From: DASZHJ01 sp035517495
GTDB lineage: Bacteria; Pseudomonadota; Alphaproteobacteria; ATCC43930; CGMCC-115725
Length of the DNA: 64,000 nt
NCBI GenBank assembly: GCA_035517495.1
Contig: DATIYT010000141.1
Span: 1 to 64,000, forward strand
Direction: 5' to 3'
Below, in pieces: positions 41,544-49,812 of the stretch (positions are counted from its first letter, which is position 1; the number at the start of each line of letters is the position of its first letter). The translations under genes and the position numbers were made by a program. The notes under the pieces were generated by a model, which ran no database searches, was not told the origin of the DNA, and saw only the letters and a program-made list of their open reading frames with translations.

Positions 41544-42677
41544 TCAGGATGCGCGTCCGCCTGCGAGGCCGGCCATGGCTTGGCAAAGCACCTGGCGGCT
41601 ACGGAACAGGACCAGCTCGCGCCAAGGCTGCGTGTCAGGGAAAAAGTGACGGCGCAGATTGCGCTTGATGCGCTGCGTCTCGGGTGCGCTCCAAGCGACG
41701 TTGCCGGCAGCGTGCAGCACGTGATCCTCGCGCATCGGGCCGCGCCCTCTCTCGGGGCTGAAGGTCCCGTATTCGAGCGCGTTGTAGATCGCGCGAGTGC
41801 CGCAGTGGCGCTCCCAAAAGATGCCGGCCGTGCCGTGCTTCGGCACCGAGGCCGAGGTCCCGAGCAGCGGCACGGTCACGGATTCGCCGTACCAGGCAAG
41901 CGCGGTCTCCAGGTTCGGCGTGCCCGGATCGTGGTCGCAAATCAATTCGCCGTAGCCGTAGGGGCCGAGGCCCGTGTGATAGTCGATGACGGCGATCTGC
42001 TGGCGTCCGCCCAGGTCATAGTCGGCAACGATCTGCTCGAGGGTCTTGCGCGCCCAAGTGGGCTCGGTGCCGCCATAGAATATGCCTTTGGGGTGCTTGT
42101 ACTGGCCGCCGCTGCGGGCGCTTTGCAACGCGCGCTCGCCATGCTTCTCGCGGAATGAGCGGATACGCGCTTCGCCGGCAGCGACCACCTCGGGATCGAG
42201 CGACGCCGGCACGAAGGCGTCGGCGAGCGCGTCATACGCGGGATTTTCCGGCAGCTCGTTGCGCGAAAAATCGAGGAAGTTGCGGTTGAGGTCGACGTTC
42301 TCCTCGGTGACGCGGCGCAGCCACGCGAAGCCGTGAGGATTGATCGCATGCACGTGCAGGATCGCGATTCCCGCTGGCGGCGCCACGTCCGCGGTCTCGG
42401 CGAGCCAGTCGGTCTGGCAGCCCGACCCACAGAACCCTTCGACGCCGTGCGTCGCGGATATCGTGATCAGCAGCTTCGGCGCGTCCGCCGGACCGTGCAG
42501 CGCCACGTCGGTCGCCAGGGCTTCGCTGGCGGGACCGGGGTGCGGATTGCGGTAGCTCCGCAGTGGCAGACGCCCCCTTTCCGCAAGTTCCAGAAACCGC
42601 CTGCGCGCTGCCGCATAATCGCTCGAGAAGCGCTCCGCTGCCGCTGCTTCCGGCGTACTCTTAAAGCTGAATCGCAT
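41544..42677 (-). CDS. DUF2817 family protein (M14-like zinc carboxypeptidase/deacylase fold)
   Basis: A 377-residue protein of the DUF2817 group, related to M14 carboxypeptidases and AspA/AstE-type deacylases. Likely zinc ligands are in 'ISATHGVEGFCGSG' (His and Glu) and 'IAVIDYHTGLGPYGYGELI' (His); 'INPHGFAWLRRVTEENVDLNRNFLDF' is the substrate-binding Arg-rich segment. No signal peptide is visible, so it is probably cytoplasmic. It precedes the M24-like gene by 19 bp and follows pgeF by 15 bp on the same strand. Hydrolysis of a peptide or N-acyl bond is expected, but the substrate is not known. Confidence 0.85.
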   Translation of the reverse strand: MRFSFKSTPEAAAAERFSSDYAAARRRFLELAERGRLPLRSYRNPHPGPASEALATDVALHGPADAPKLLITISATHGVEGFCGSGCQTDWLAETADVAPPAGIAILHVHAINPHGFAWLRRVTEENVDLNRNFLDFSRNELPENPAYDALADAFVPASLDPEVVAAGEARIRSFREKHGERALQSARSGGQYKHPKGIFYGGTEPTWARKTLEQIVADYDLGGRQQIAVIDYHTGLGPYGYGELICDHDPGTPNLETALAWYGESVTVPLLGTSASVPKHGTAGIFWERHCGTRAIYNALEYGTFSPERGRGPMREDHVLHAAGNVAWSAPETQRIKRNLRRHFFPDTQPWRELVLFRSRQVLCQAMAGLAGGRAS

Positions 42678-42692
42678 CTGCTGCCCCCATTC

Positions 42693-43454
42693 TCATCCCC
42701 GCAAGGCGATGGCGGAGATGAGCCGACCATAGTCGCGTTCGCCCCGGAGGCAAGTGCGGCGGTAAGAAAAATATCGCGTTTCATCGGCCGCCGTGTCGCC
42801 GCCGATATGATGGGCGCGGATGCCGAGCCGAGCCAATCGCCGCAACACGTAAGCGGGTAGGTCGAAGAGATAGTGTCCCGCTCGCGCCGCCGGGCGGAAA
42901 AGATCGGCGCTACCGGGATCCTCGGCGAGAAACGGCGCCGGGAATTCCGGCCCGACCTCATAGGAGGCGGCGCCGATCGCGGGTCCGACCGCCGCGGAGA
43001 CGCGCGCGGTCCGGGCACCTTGGCGCAGCATCTCGGCCAAAGTGGCGTCTATCACTCCAGAAAGCGCACCACGCCAGCCGGCGTGACAGGCGCCGATCAC
43101 GCGCGCGTCGGGGTCGGCGAGGAGCACCGGGGCGCAGTCGGCGGCGAGAACGCCCAGCGCGATCCCCGGGCGCATCGTCACCATGCCGTCGGCGCGCGGC
43201 GCCGCCTCGCGTGTCCATGGTGCCTCGACCACGACCACGCTCGCACTGTGAATCTGATAACAGGTGACCAGCGATTCACCGCGAAGGCCCAGCGCTGCCG
43301 CCGCCCGCGCGCGGTTTTCGGCGACCTTCTCCGGCGCATCGCCCGAGCCGAAGCCGCAATTGAGCGAAGCGTAGAGTCCCTCGCTCACGCCGCCTTCGCG
43401 GGTGAAGAAGCCGTGCCGGATACCGTCGGCGGTCAGGCACTCGGCGGTAATCAT
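42693..43454 (-). CDS. pgeF: Peptidoglycan editing factor/purine nucleoside phosphorylase-type laccase-domain protein
   Basis: A 253-residue YfiH-family (DUF152) protein: 'IRHGFFTREGGVSEGLYASLNCGFGSGD', 'VTCYQIHSASVVVV' (metal His), 'GVLAADCAPVLLADP' (Cys), 'VIGACHAGWRGALSGVIDATLAEM' (His) and 'AVGPAIGAASYEVGPEF'. In other bacteria the family removes mis-incorporated L-Ser from peptidoglycan precursors or acts on purine nucleosides. It overlaps the midA stop by four bases (ATGA). Confidence 0.92.
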   Translation of the reverse strand: MITAECLTADGIRHGFFTREGGVSEGLYASLNCGFGSGDAPEKVAENRARAAAALGLRGESLVTCYQIHSASVVVVEAPWTREAAPRADGMVTMRPGIALGVLAADCAPVLLADPDARVIGACHAGWRGALSGVIDATLAEMLRQGARTARVSAAVGPAIGAASYEVGPEFPAPFLAEDPGSADLFRPAARAGHYLFDLPAYVLRRLARLGIRAHHIGGDTAADETRYFSYRRTCLRGERDYGRLISAIALRG

Positions 43455-44542
43455 GAACGATGCTCCGCAAAGCCGTCGGGCGCCGGCAGTCCCGGGCTGG
43501 CGATCGCCAAAACCTTAAACAGCGTGCCCATTTCCTGGGGGTCGAGCAGGCGCCCGATCCCTGCGGCGACCGCATCGCGTTGCGCCGACGCGGCGCGGAG
43601 GAGTTGCTGGGCGCGAGCCTCGATGCCGAGGCGCATCAGGAAATCGCGCTGCGTCACCGGGCCGTATGTAGCGGCGCCTGCCGCGCGTGCCGCTTCGGCA
43701 AAGCGCGCGAAGTCCACATGGGCCGTGAGGTCGGCATTGCCGGGTTGATCGAGTATCCCGCAATATCGGTGCCTGCGCACGGCCTGCAGGGTGTCGCCGC
43801 AGGCGCTCTCCGTGTGGCCGTAGTCGATGAAGACCGCAACGCCGGGTGCCGTGTTGAGCCGCCGGCCCAGATGCGCGGCAATGGTAAGCGCCGCCGGACA
43901 GGCCTCGAAGATGCTGCCCGGTGCCGCCTCGGCCAATCCCGATGGCACGAGCGCTGCGAGCGCACTCGGTGCTGCCGCGCGTGCGAAGATCAGGTGCTCG
44001 TCATCGGACGCCAAGTCCACCGCGCGCTCGTGCCAATGGGTTTCGCCGCGTTCGAGCTGAACGATCGGCAGCGCGTCCAAAAATTCGTTGGCGATCAGGA
44101 TGAGGGGGCCCGCCGGCACATCGCCGAGATCGCGATGCCAAGTCGGGTCGTATTCACCGAGGCGCTCCTGCTGCACCTGACGCAACCGCGCGCCGGTCTC
44201 CACCAGATGAATCCGCAAGGCCCGGCGAAAGTCCTTTATCCGCGCGGTTGCGCCGAGGGCGTCGCGGAGCAGGGTGCCGCGTCCCGGGCCAAGCTCCACC
44301 AGCAGCAGCGGATCGGGCCGTCCTATGCGCTCCCAGATGTCGGCACACCAGAGTCCGATCAATTCGCCGAAGGCTTGGGAAGCTTCGGGCGCGGTGATGA
44401 AGTCGCCCTCGGGACCCACGGGATCGCGGGTCGCGTAATAGCCGAAGCGCGGGTGCTGCAGCGCTTCGTGCATGAATTCGGCGATGCTCATGGGCCCGAG
44501 CGCGCGGATGCGCTGCGCGATCAGGTCGGACAGTGTCGCCAT
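43451..44542 (-). CDS. MidA/NDUFAF7-family SAM-dependent methyltransferase
   Basis: A 363-residue protein of DUF185 type; the mitochondrial homologue NDUFAF7 methylates an arginine of complex I subunit NDUFS2. Family motifs: 'GPMSIAEFMHEALQHPRFGYYATRDPVGPEGDFITAPEASQAFGELIGLW', SAM-binding 'LLVELGPGRGTLLRDALGA', 'LIANEFLDALPIVQL' and 'AVFIDYGHTESACGDTLQAVRRHRY'. ATG 44542 is chosen because it begins the conserved helix and lies after the lgt stop region; ATG 44599 would overlap lgt by 43 bp. It sits between lgt and pgeF, the usual alphaproteobacterial order. Confidence 0.9.
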   Translation of the reverse strand: MATLSDLIAQRIRALGPMSIAEFMHEALQHPRFGYYATRDPVGPEGDFITAPEASQAFGELIGLWCADIWERIGRPDPLLLVELGPGRGTLLRDALGATARIKDFRRALRIHLVETGARLRQVQQERLGEYDPTWHRDLGDVPAGPLILIANEFLDALPIVQLERGETHWHERAVDLASDDEHLIFARAAAPSALAALVPSGLAEAAPGSIFEACPAALTIAAHLGRRLNTAPGVAVFIDYGHTESACGDTLQAVRRHRYCGILDQPGNADLTAHVDFARFAEAARAAGAATYGPVTQRDFLMRLGIEARAQQLLRAASAQRDAVAAGIGRLLDPQEMGTLFKVLAIASPGLPAPDGFAEHRS

Positions 44543-44556
44543 TGACACGATCGGCC

Positions 44557-45357
44557 TCAAGCCAATGCCGGCCTCAAGAGCGCCCGGCGAATGAGCCACG
44601 CGCCCACCAACACCAGCGGTACCGAGAGCAGCTGCCCCATGGTGAAACCGACGGCATGCGAGAAGCTTTGCAATTGAGCGTCCGGCTCGCGGAAAAATTC
44701 GACCGTGATGCGCGCGATGCCATAGCCGATCAGGAACACGCCTGCCAAGAGACCAGGACGCTCGCGCGCTCGGGTGAACCGCTGTAGCCAGAACAACAGG
44801 AGGAACAGCACCACGCCCTCGAGAAAAGCCTCGTAGAGCTGGCTCGGATGGCGCGGCAGGTCATCGCCGCTGTTGGGAAAGACCATCGCCCAGGGAACGT
44901 CGGCATGACGGCCCCAGAGCTCGCCGTTGTTGTAGTTGGCGAGGCGCCCGAAAAACAGGCCGATCGGCACGGCGCAGACCAGGATGTCACCGAGGCCCAG
45001 GAAATTGATGCCGCGCTTGCGGCAGAATAAATAGAGTGCCCCGATGACGCCGATCGCGCCGCCGTGGAACGACATGCCGCCCTTCCAGATCTCGAGCGCC
45101 TGCAGCGGATGCTCGATGTAGACCGGCAGGTTGTAGAACAGGACGTAACCGATCCGCCCGCCCAACACGACGCCGAGCGTCGCCCAGACCAGGAAGTCGT
45201 CGAGCGCGAGGGGGTCCAGCACCTTGGGTGGCCGGCGCGCCATCGATGCGCAGTAGCGCCATCCCAGCAGCAGCCCCGCGATGTAGGCAAGCGCGTACCA
45301 GCGGATTGAAAGCGGGCCGATCTCGACTAGGACGGGATCGATGTGCGGATAAATCAT
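44557..45357 (-). CDS. lgt: Prolipoprotein diacylglyceryl transferase
   Basis: Inner-membrane enzyme that adds diacylglycerol to the lipobox cysteine of prolipoproteins, the first step in lipoprotein maturation. The 266-residue protein has about seven hydrophobic helices and Lgt signatures: 'ISIRWYALAYIAGLLLG'-like 'LSIRWYALAYIAGLLLGWRY', 'GGRIGYVLFYN', 'WKGGMSFHGGAIG', 'GLFFGRLANYNNGELWGR' and 'RHPSQLYEAFLEG' (essential His and Arg present). The start ATG 45357 fits the family; the longer frame upstream crosses into the hldD end. Confidence 0.96.
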   Translation of the reverse strand: MIYPHIDPVLVEIGPLSIRWYALAYIAGLLLGWRYCASMARRPPKVLDPLALDDFLVWATLGVVLGGRIGYVLFYNLPVYIEHPLQALEIWKGGMSFHGGAIGVIGALYLFCRKRGINFLGLGDILVCAVPIGLFFGRLANYNNGELWGRHADVPWAMVFPNSGDDLPRHPSQLYEAFLEGVVLFLLLFWLQRFTRARERPGLLAGVFLIGYGIARITVEFFREPDAQLQSFSHAVGFTMGQLLSVPLVLVGAWLIRRALLRPALA

Positions 45358-45365
45358 CGTCGGTA

Positions 45366-46337
45366 TCAACGGTAGGGGTCTTTCTGGGTTAGGAAGTCCA
45401 GCACGTAGCGGGCGATGCCCGTTTCGAGTGCCGTGGTCTCCGCGTTGTAGCCGGCATCGCGCAGCTTGGCGAGCGGCGCTTCGGTGAAGTGCTGATACCG
45501 CCGCCGGATTTCGGCCGGCATGTCGATGTGCTCGATCTGCGGCACCTTGCCGAGGGCGCCGTAGAGAGCGGCGGCCAAGTCCTCGTAGCTCCGTGCCCTG
45601 CCGCTGCCGACGTTGAAGATGCCGCTTACCTCGGGGTGGTCGTAGAGCCAGAGCATCACGGCGATGCAATCCTCGACGCAAACGAAATCGCGGCGCGGCG
45701 CACCGCCGGCGTCCGCGCGGAAGAGGCGGGCCGCGCGGCCCTCGCGGGCCTGCGGATAAATCTGCGCCGCGGAGCTTTGCATGGCGCCCTTGTGGTACTC
45801 GTTAGGGCCATAGACGTTGAAGAATTTGAGGCCGATCCATTGCGGCGGGTGTTGCTTGCGTTCGGCCAGCCGCGCCGCACGGCGGTCAAAGAGGTGCTTC
45901 GACCAGCCATAGGCATTGAGCGGTCGCAGCCGGGCGAGCGCTTCAGGCGATTGCTCGTCGGCAAAGCCCGACTCGCCCGCCCCGTAGGTGGCGGCCGAGG
46001 AGGCGTAAATGAAACGCACGCCGTGGCGGACGCACCAGTTCCAGAGCGCAAGCGACAAGGTCACGTTCGCGGCCACGATCGCATCGACGTCGGATTCGGT
46101 GGTGGATGTGATCGCGCCCAGATGGAAGATGGCATTGATCTCGACCGCGTGTGCGTCGAGGAAATCTTCGATGCGTTCCGGAGAGACCAGTGCCGCCAAT
46201 TCGCGCTTCGCGAGATTGCGCCACTTTTCGCCGCTGCCGAGCCGATCCGCGACAGCAAGGTCGCGCTCCCCGCGCGCCTCCAGCGCTGCCACGAGATTGG
46301 AGCCGATAAATCCGGCGCCGCCGGTGACCACGATCAT
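45366..46337 (-). CDS. hldD: ADP-L-glycero-D-manno-heptose 6-epimerase
   Basis: Epimerises ADP-heptose for the lipopolysaccharide inner core. The 323-residue extended SDR starts 'MIVVTGGAGFIGSNLVAALEARGE' (NADP Rossmann motif). It has 'IFHLGAITSTTESDVDAIVAANV', 'RFIYASSAATYGAGESGF' (catalytic Ser), YGWSK (Tyr-Lys pair), 'FNVYGPNEYHKGAMQS' and 'DFVCVEDCIAVMLW'. The TTES and GPNEYHKG phrases are specific to HldD. Upstream of lgt by 8 bp on the same strand. Confidence 0.95.
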   Translation of the reverse strand: MIVVTGGAGFIGSNLVAALEARGERDLAVADRLGSGEKWRNLAKRELAALVSPERIEDFLDAHAVEINAIFHLGAITSTTESDVDAIVAANVTLSLALWNWCVRHGVRFIYASSAATYGAGESGFADEQSPEALARLRPLNAYGWSKHLFDRRAARLAERKQHPPQWIGLKFFNVYGPNEYHKGAMQSSAAQIYPQAREGRAARLFRADAGGAPRRDFVCVEDCIAVMLWLYDHPEVSGIFNVGSGRARSYEDLAAALYGALGKVPQIEHIDMPAEIRRRYQHFTEAPLAKLRDAGYNAETTALETGIARYVLDFLTQKDPYR

Positions 46338-46454
46338 CGGGGGTGGTTATAACGGGCGACGGCGGGTGGGGCTAGCCGCTCGGCACTCGCGCGTGCATCT
46401 TGCCCCGACAGTGTCTATCTCTCACGGTACGAAACCAAAGCAGGAGTGCCGCCG

Positions 46455-46769
46455 ATGCAGAGCGAAAACCGGATACTGGACGATCTCGCGCGCATGGCCT
46501 CGGGCGCGCTCAGCACCTTAGGCGGCGTTCGGCAGGAGCTGGAGGCGCGCATTCGCGATCAGGTCGAGCGGGTGCTTGATCGCATGGAGGTGGTGCGGCG
46601 CGAGGAATTCGAAGCCGTGCGTGCCATGGCGATGAAAGCCCGTGCCGAGCAGGAGCGCTTGGCAGAACGCGTGGCAGCGCTCGAGGCGCGTCTCGCCGAG
46701 CCGCGCCAAGAAGCGGCTGAGCGCGCGGGCGACGGCAGCGAGGACCCGCACGCGGACTCGAAGCCATAA
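46455..46769 (+). CDS. ubiK: Ubiquinone biosynthesis accessory factor UbiK (BMFP-domain protein)
   Basis: A 104-residue coiled-coil protein: 'MQSENRILDDLARMASGALSTLGGVRQELEARIRDQVERVLDRMEVVRREEFEAVRAMAMKARAEQERLAERVAALEARL'. The 'VRREEFEAVRAMAxKARxExExLxxRVAALE' heptad pattern is the BMFP/YqiC signature. UbiK trimers help UbiJ in ubiquinone synthesis. AGGAG at 46442-46446 supports ATG 46455 over the in-frame GTG at 46446. Divergent from hldD. Confidence 0.88.
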   Translation: MQSENRILDDLARMASGALSTLGGVRQELEARIRDQVERVLDRMEVVRREEFEAVRAMAMKARAEQERLAERVAALEARLAEPRQEAAERAGDGSEDPHADSKP

Positions 46770-46959
46770 GTCCCTGGAGAATCTACTAATTGTGGCGCCC
46801 GGAGGAATCGCCACAAAATCTTGGCTTGCTTGCATGAGAGTGCTTTGGCACGCTACTCGATATAGTGGGTCTGACGGGGGGAGCCACCAGATACGGAGCT
46901 GTCTTCTCCCGCCCAGCTGACTTCCCCGCTGGGGAGGGGGACTCATGCGAGGAGATGCC

Positions 46960-47466
46960 ATGACCGCGATCTCGGTCGAGCAGCAGACGACTCAAGCCAA
47001 CAATCCCATCGACCTCGTTGAAGAAATTGTCCAGGCCAATGAATGGGCGCATGACCGTGCCAGCGACGAGGAGATGGTGGTCGAGCTTTCCGGCCGCTGG
47101 TGCGACTACCGGATGCTGTTCCTCTGGCAGCAGGAAACCAGCGCGCTGCACTTCTCCTGCGGCTTCGACATGAAGGTGCCGAAGGGCCGGCGCGCGGCGG
47201 TCTACGAGCTCCTCGCGGCGGTCAACGAAAAGCTTTGGATCGGCCATTTCGATCTCGGTCTCGAGGACTTGTCGCCGTGCTTCCGCCATGGCGTGCTGCT
47301 GCGCGGCGCCGTCGGTGCTAGCGTGGAGCAGATCGAAGACCTCGTCGACATCGCGCTTACGGAATGCGAGCGCTTCTATCCGGCGTTTCAACTGGTGGTC
47401 TGGGGCGGCCGCGGCGCCGAGGATGCGATCGCCGCCGCGATGATCGATCCGGTGGGAGAGGCGTAA
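46960..47466 (+). CDS. YbjN domain-containing protein
   Basis: The 168-residue product belongs to the YbjN family (type III secretion chaperone-like fold): 'NPIDLVEEIVQANEWAHDRASDEEMVVELSGRWCDYRMLFLWQQETSALHFSCGFDMKVP', then 'LLAAVNEKLWIGHFDLGLEDLSPCFRHGVLLRG' and 'EQIEDLVDIALTECERFYPAFQLVVWGG'. ATG 46960 with GCGAGGAG upstream is preferred to 46945. Its role is not established; in alphaproteobacteria it usually sits next to proC, as here, with TAATG overlap. Confidence 0.87.
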   Translation: MTAISVEQQTTQANNPIDLVEEIVQANEWAHDRASDEEMVVELSGRWCDYRMLFLWQQETSALHFSCGFDMKVPKGRRAAVYELLAAVNEKLWIGHFDLGLEDLSPCFRHGVLLRGAVGASVEQIEDLVDIALTECERFYPAFQLVVWGGRGAEDAIAAAMIDPVGEA

Positions 47467-48293
47467 TGGGCGCGGGCGGCAAGCCGCCCGCGACGACATT
47501 GCTGCTCGTCGGGTGCGGCAAAATGGGTGGCGCGCTTCTCAAAGGCTGGCTCGAGCGGGGCGCCGCGAGGCATGTGGTGGTGGTGGAGCCGGGCCCTGGT
47601 GCCGATGCCTTCCTCGGCGCCCGCTTGGTGGAGCGGCATCGCCGCGGCGAGGATGTGCCCGGGAGCTTCATGCCAGACGTGGTGATCCTCGCGGTGAAGC
47701 CCCAGACCATGGACGCCGCGATCAAACCCTACAAGCGCTTCGTCGGCCGCTCGCTCTTTCTCTCGATCGCGGCCGGCAAGACGCTCGCCTATTTCACGCG
47801 CCAACTCGATGACGATGCCGCCGTGGTGCGCTCGATGCCGAATACGCCGGCCGCCGTCGGCCGCGGCATCACCGTCGCTTGCGCCAATCCGCGCGTGACG
47901 CCGACCCAGCGGCGGCTCGCGGACGAGCTGCTGGCGGCGGTGGGCGAGGTGGGCTGGGTCGAGCAGGAGGCGTTGCTCGACGCGGTCACCGCTGTTTCCG
48001 GCAGCGGCCCCGCCTATGTGTTCCTGCTGATCGAATGCCTCGCCAAGGCCGGCATTGCGGCAGGACTACCGGCCGATCTCGCGGGGAGGCTCTCGCTTGC
48101 AACCGTCGCGGGATCGGGCGAGCTGGCGCGGAGTTCCGGTGAGCCCGCGTCGCGTTTGCGGGAAGCCGTGACGAGCCCCGGCGGCACCACGCGCGCGGCA
48201 CTCGATGTCTTGATGGCGCCCGACGGACTCGAGCCGCTGCTGACCCGTGCGGTCGCCGCGGCGGCCAAGCGCTCCCGCGAACTGGCGGACTGA
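47466..48293 (+). CDS. proC: Pyrroline-5-carboxylate reductase
   Basis: Last step of proline synthesis: reduces 1-pyrroline-5-carboxylate with NAD(P)H. The 275-residue protein has 'TLLLVGCGKMGGALLKGWLERG' (dinucleotide-binding), 'VVILAVKPQTMDAAIKPY', 'VVRSMPNTPAAVGRGITVACAN' and the C-terminal signature 'DAVTAVSGSGPAYVFLLIECLAKAGIAAGLPADLAGRLSLATVAGSGELA' with 'LREAVTSPGGTTRAALDVL'. ATG 47466 shares a base with the ybjN stop. Confidence 0.95.
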   Translation: MGAGGKPPATTLLLVGCGKMGGALLKGWLERGAARHVVVVEPGPGADAFLGARLVERHRRGEDVPGSFMPDVVILAVKPQTMDAAIKPYKRFVGRSLFLSIAAGKTLAYFTRQLDDDAAVVRSMPNTPAAVGRGITVACANPRVTPTQRRLADELLAAVGEVGWVEQEALLDAVTAVSGSGPAYVFLLIECLAKAGIAAGLPADLAGRLSLATVAGSGELARSSGEPASRLREAVTSPGGTTRAALDVLMAPDGLEPLLTRAVAAAAKRSRELAD

Positions 48294-48295
48294 AC

Positions 48296-48772
48296 ATGAC
48301 CGAAGAACTGAGTCCCGCCGCCCAGCGGGTGCAGGAGTTGTTGCGGGCGGCGGGGTCGGAGGCGCGAGTGCGTCAATTCGCGGCGACCGCCCGCACCTCC
48401 GCCGAAGCCGCGGCGGCGATTGGCTGCGCGGTCGCCGAGATCGCGAAGTCCCTGGTGTTTAAAGCGGCGAGCGGCAAGCCAGTGCTGGTGATCGCGAGCG
48501 GCGTCAACCGCGTCGATGAGCGCAAGATCGCAGCCGCCTTGGGTGAGCCGATCGGCAAGGCTGATGCGGCCTTTGTGCGCGATCGCACGGGCTATGCGAT
48601 CGGCGGCGTGGCGCCGATCGGCCATGCAACCGCGCCCGCGATTTTCATCGACGAGGATCTGCGCCGTTACGCGACAATTTGGGCCGCGGCCGGCCATCCG
48701 CACGCGGTCTTCCCGCTGACCCCCGCGGAACTGGAGCGGCTGACCCGAGGCCGGGTCATTGCAGTGAAGTGA
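48296..48772 (+). CDS. YbaK/EbsC-family aminoacyl-tRNA editing domain protein
   Basis: A 158-residue trans-editing protein (YbaK/ProX-type) that hydrolyses mischarged aminoacyl-tRNA. Family pattern: 'AAAIGCAVAEIAKSLVFKAASGKPVLVIASGVNRVDERKIA' with the catalytic Lys, then 'DAAFVRDRTGYAIGGVAPIGHATAPAIFIDEDLRRYATIWAAAGHPHAVFPLTPAEL'. It follows proC by 2 bp, so it is likely the last gene of ybjN-proC-ybaK. Which mischarged tRNA it edits is not shown. Confidence 0.9.
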   Translation: MTEELSPAAQRVQELLRAAGSEARVRQFAATARTSAEAAAAIGCAVAEIAKSLVFKAASGKPVLVIASGVNRVDERKIAAALGEPIGKADAAFVRDRTGYAIGGVAPIGHATAPAIFIDEDLRRYATIWAAAGHPHAVFPLTPAELERLTRGRVIAVK

Positions 48773-48800
48773 GCGGTTTGGCCCTACGGGGCGCGGGCAC

Positions 48801-48856
48801 GCCGACGGATGTCCATCGGCGCTCATCTGTGTGACCGAAGGTCGATCACAGAGGCG
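48801..48856. repeat. Dispersed intergenic repeat (CATCTGTGT family)
   Basis: Contains GCCGACGGATGTCCATCGGC (a short palindrome) and CGCTCATCTGTGTGACC, then GATCACAGAGG. The GATCGGCGTTCATCTGTGT-like word matches 57184-57202. It is non-coding and lies between ybaK and the TetR gene. Confidence 0.6.
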
Positions 48857-48929
48857 GGAGGTTGCCGCTGCCGCCGGGCTTGCTAGATTCTGTTGCTAGC
48901 TGCGTTACTTGGTGGCATGGAGGAACCCC

Positions 48930-49580
48930 ATGGCGAAGCGAAGCACGAGATCGAAACCGCCGCCGCCGGCCCGCGACCCCCGCGATCGCATTCTCGACGC
49001 GGCGCTGGCGCTCGCGGAGCGCGAGGGCTGGTCCAAGGCATCGCTGGCCGCGATCGCCGATGAGGCGAAGCTGCAACTTGCCCAAGTTTATGGAGAATTT
49101 CGTTCGCGTCCGGCGATCCTGGCGGGGCTGATGGCGCGCACGGATAGAGCCGTGTTGGCGGGCGCCGGGAGGCCAGATCCGGAAGAGACCCCCCGCGAGC
49201 GGTTGTTTGAGACGCTCATGCGGCGGTTCGACGCGATGAAGCCGCAGCGGGCGGCTCTGCAGCGGATCGCCCGCGGCCTCACCTGCGATCCACTCGGGGC
49301 CGCGCTTACGGGCCTGCCACTGCTGCGCTCGATGGCGTGGATGCTGGAAGCCTCTGGAATCTCGACCGTTGGGCCGGCCGGGCGGTTGCGCGTCAGAGGG
49401 CTCACGGCAATTTATCTTTGCGTGCTCCGCACCTTCCTTGCGGACGAAACACCCGACCTCGCCAAGACGATGGCGGCGCTCGATCGCCACCTGCGGCAGG
49501 CCGAACGTTGCCTTGGCGCGATCGGCCGCATGGGACCGCGCAAACCCTCTTCCGAGGCCGGCGCTACCGCAGCGCGATAG
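48930..49580 (+). CDS. TetR family transcriptional regulator
   Basis: A 216-residue regulator with an N-terminal TetR helix-turn-helix: 'RDRILDAALALAEREGWSKASLAAIADEAKLQLAQVYGEFRSRPAILAGLMARTD', preceded by a basic KRSTRSKPPPPA tail. The C-terminal ligand-binding domain ('LETLMRRFDAMKPQRAALQRIARGL') resembles the COQ9-like/RpsU-divergently-transcribed subgroup. ATG 48930 follows GGAGGAA. Its target and ligand are unknown; the gene lies 230 bp upstream of the phasin gene, whose promoter carries PhaR-type rather than TetR-type sites. Confidence 0.85.
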   Translation: MAKRSTRSKPPPPARDPRDRILDAALALAEREGWSKASLAAIADEAKLQLAQVYGEFRSRPAILAGLMARTDRAVLAGAGRPDPEETPRERLFETLMRRFDAMKPQRAALQRIARGLTCDPLGAALTGLPLLRSMAWMLEASGISTVGPAGRLRVRGLTAIYLCVLRTFLADETPDLAKTMAALDRHLRQAERCLGAIGRMGPRKPSSEAGATAAR

Positions 49581-49708
49581 ACTGGGCGTTTGGCACAACG
49601 ATCGGGCTCGATCTGCGTCAGTTGACCGCAGAGCGCGGCGCAGCATCCGACGCGAATTTTGTAAACCTTTCTTAAACAAGCGTTTGCAAGTTCTTAAGAC
49701 GGTCTATG

Positions 49709-49719
49709 CTGCATTGCAA
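49709..49719. promoter_or_regulatory. Putative PhaR operator 1 (upstream of phasin promoter)
   Basis: CTGCATTGCAA matches, with one mismatch, the CTGC-N3-GCAG recognition sequence known for the PHB-responsive repressor PhaR in alphaproteobacteria. It lies 18 bases before the predicted -35 box. Confidence 0.65.
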
Positions 49720-49736
49720 AAAATTTCCGCTTGGGC

Positions 49737-49765
49737 TTGACGCCTGACCTTTCGCGCGCCATATT
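49737..49765 (+). promoter_or_regulatory. Predicted sigma70-type promoter of the phasin gene
   Basis: TTGACG (49737-49742), a 17-bp spacer, then CATATT (49760-49765). It is located between the two PhaR-type sites; transcription would start within or next to operator 2. Confidence 0.55.
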
Positions 49766-49774
49766 CCGGCAATG

Positions 49775-49785
49775 CTGCATTGCAG
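49775..49785. promoter_or_regulatory. Putative PhaR operator 2 (over the phasin transcription start)
   Basis: CTGCATTGCAG is a perfect palindrome around ATT and an exact match to CTGC-N3-GCAG. It lies 9 bases after the predicted -10 box and about 28 bases before the phasin start codon, where a bound repressor would block initiation. Confidence 0.75.
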
Positions 49786-49812
49786 CAAATTTGTTTAACC
49801 CCTAGCAGCGGG

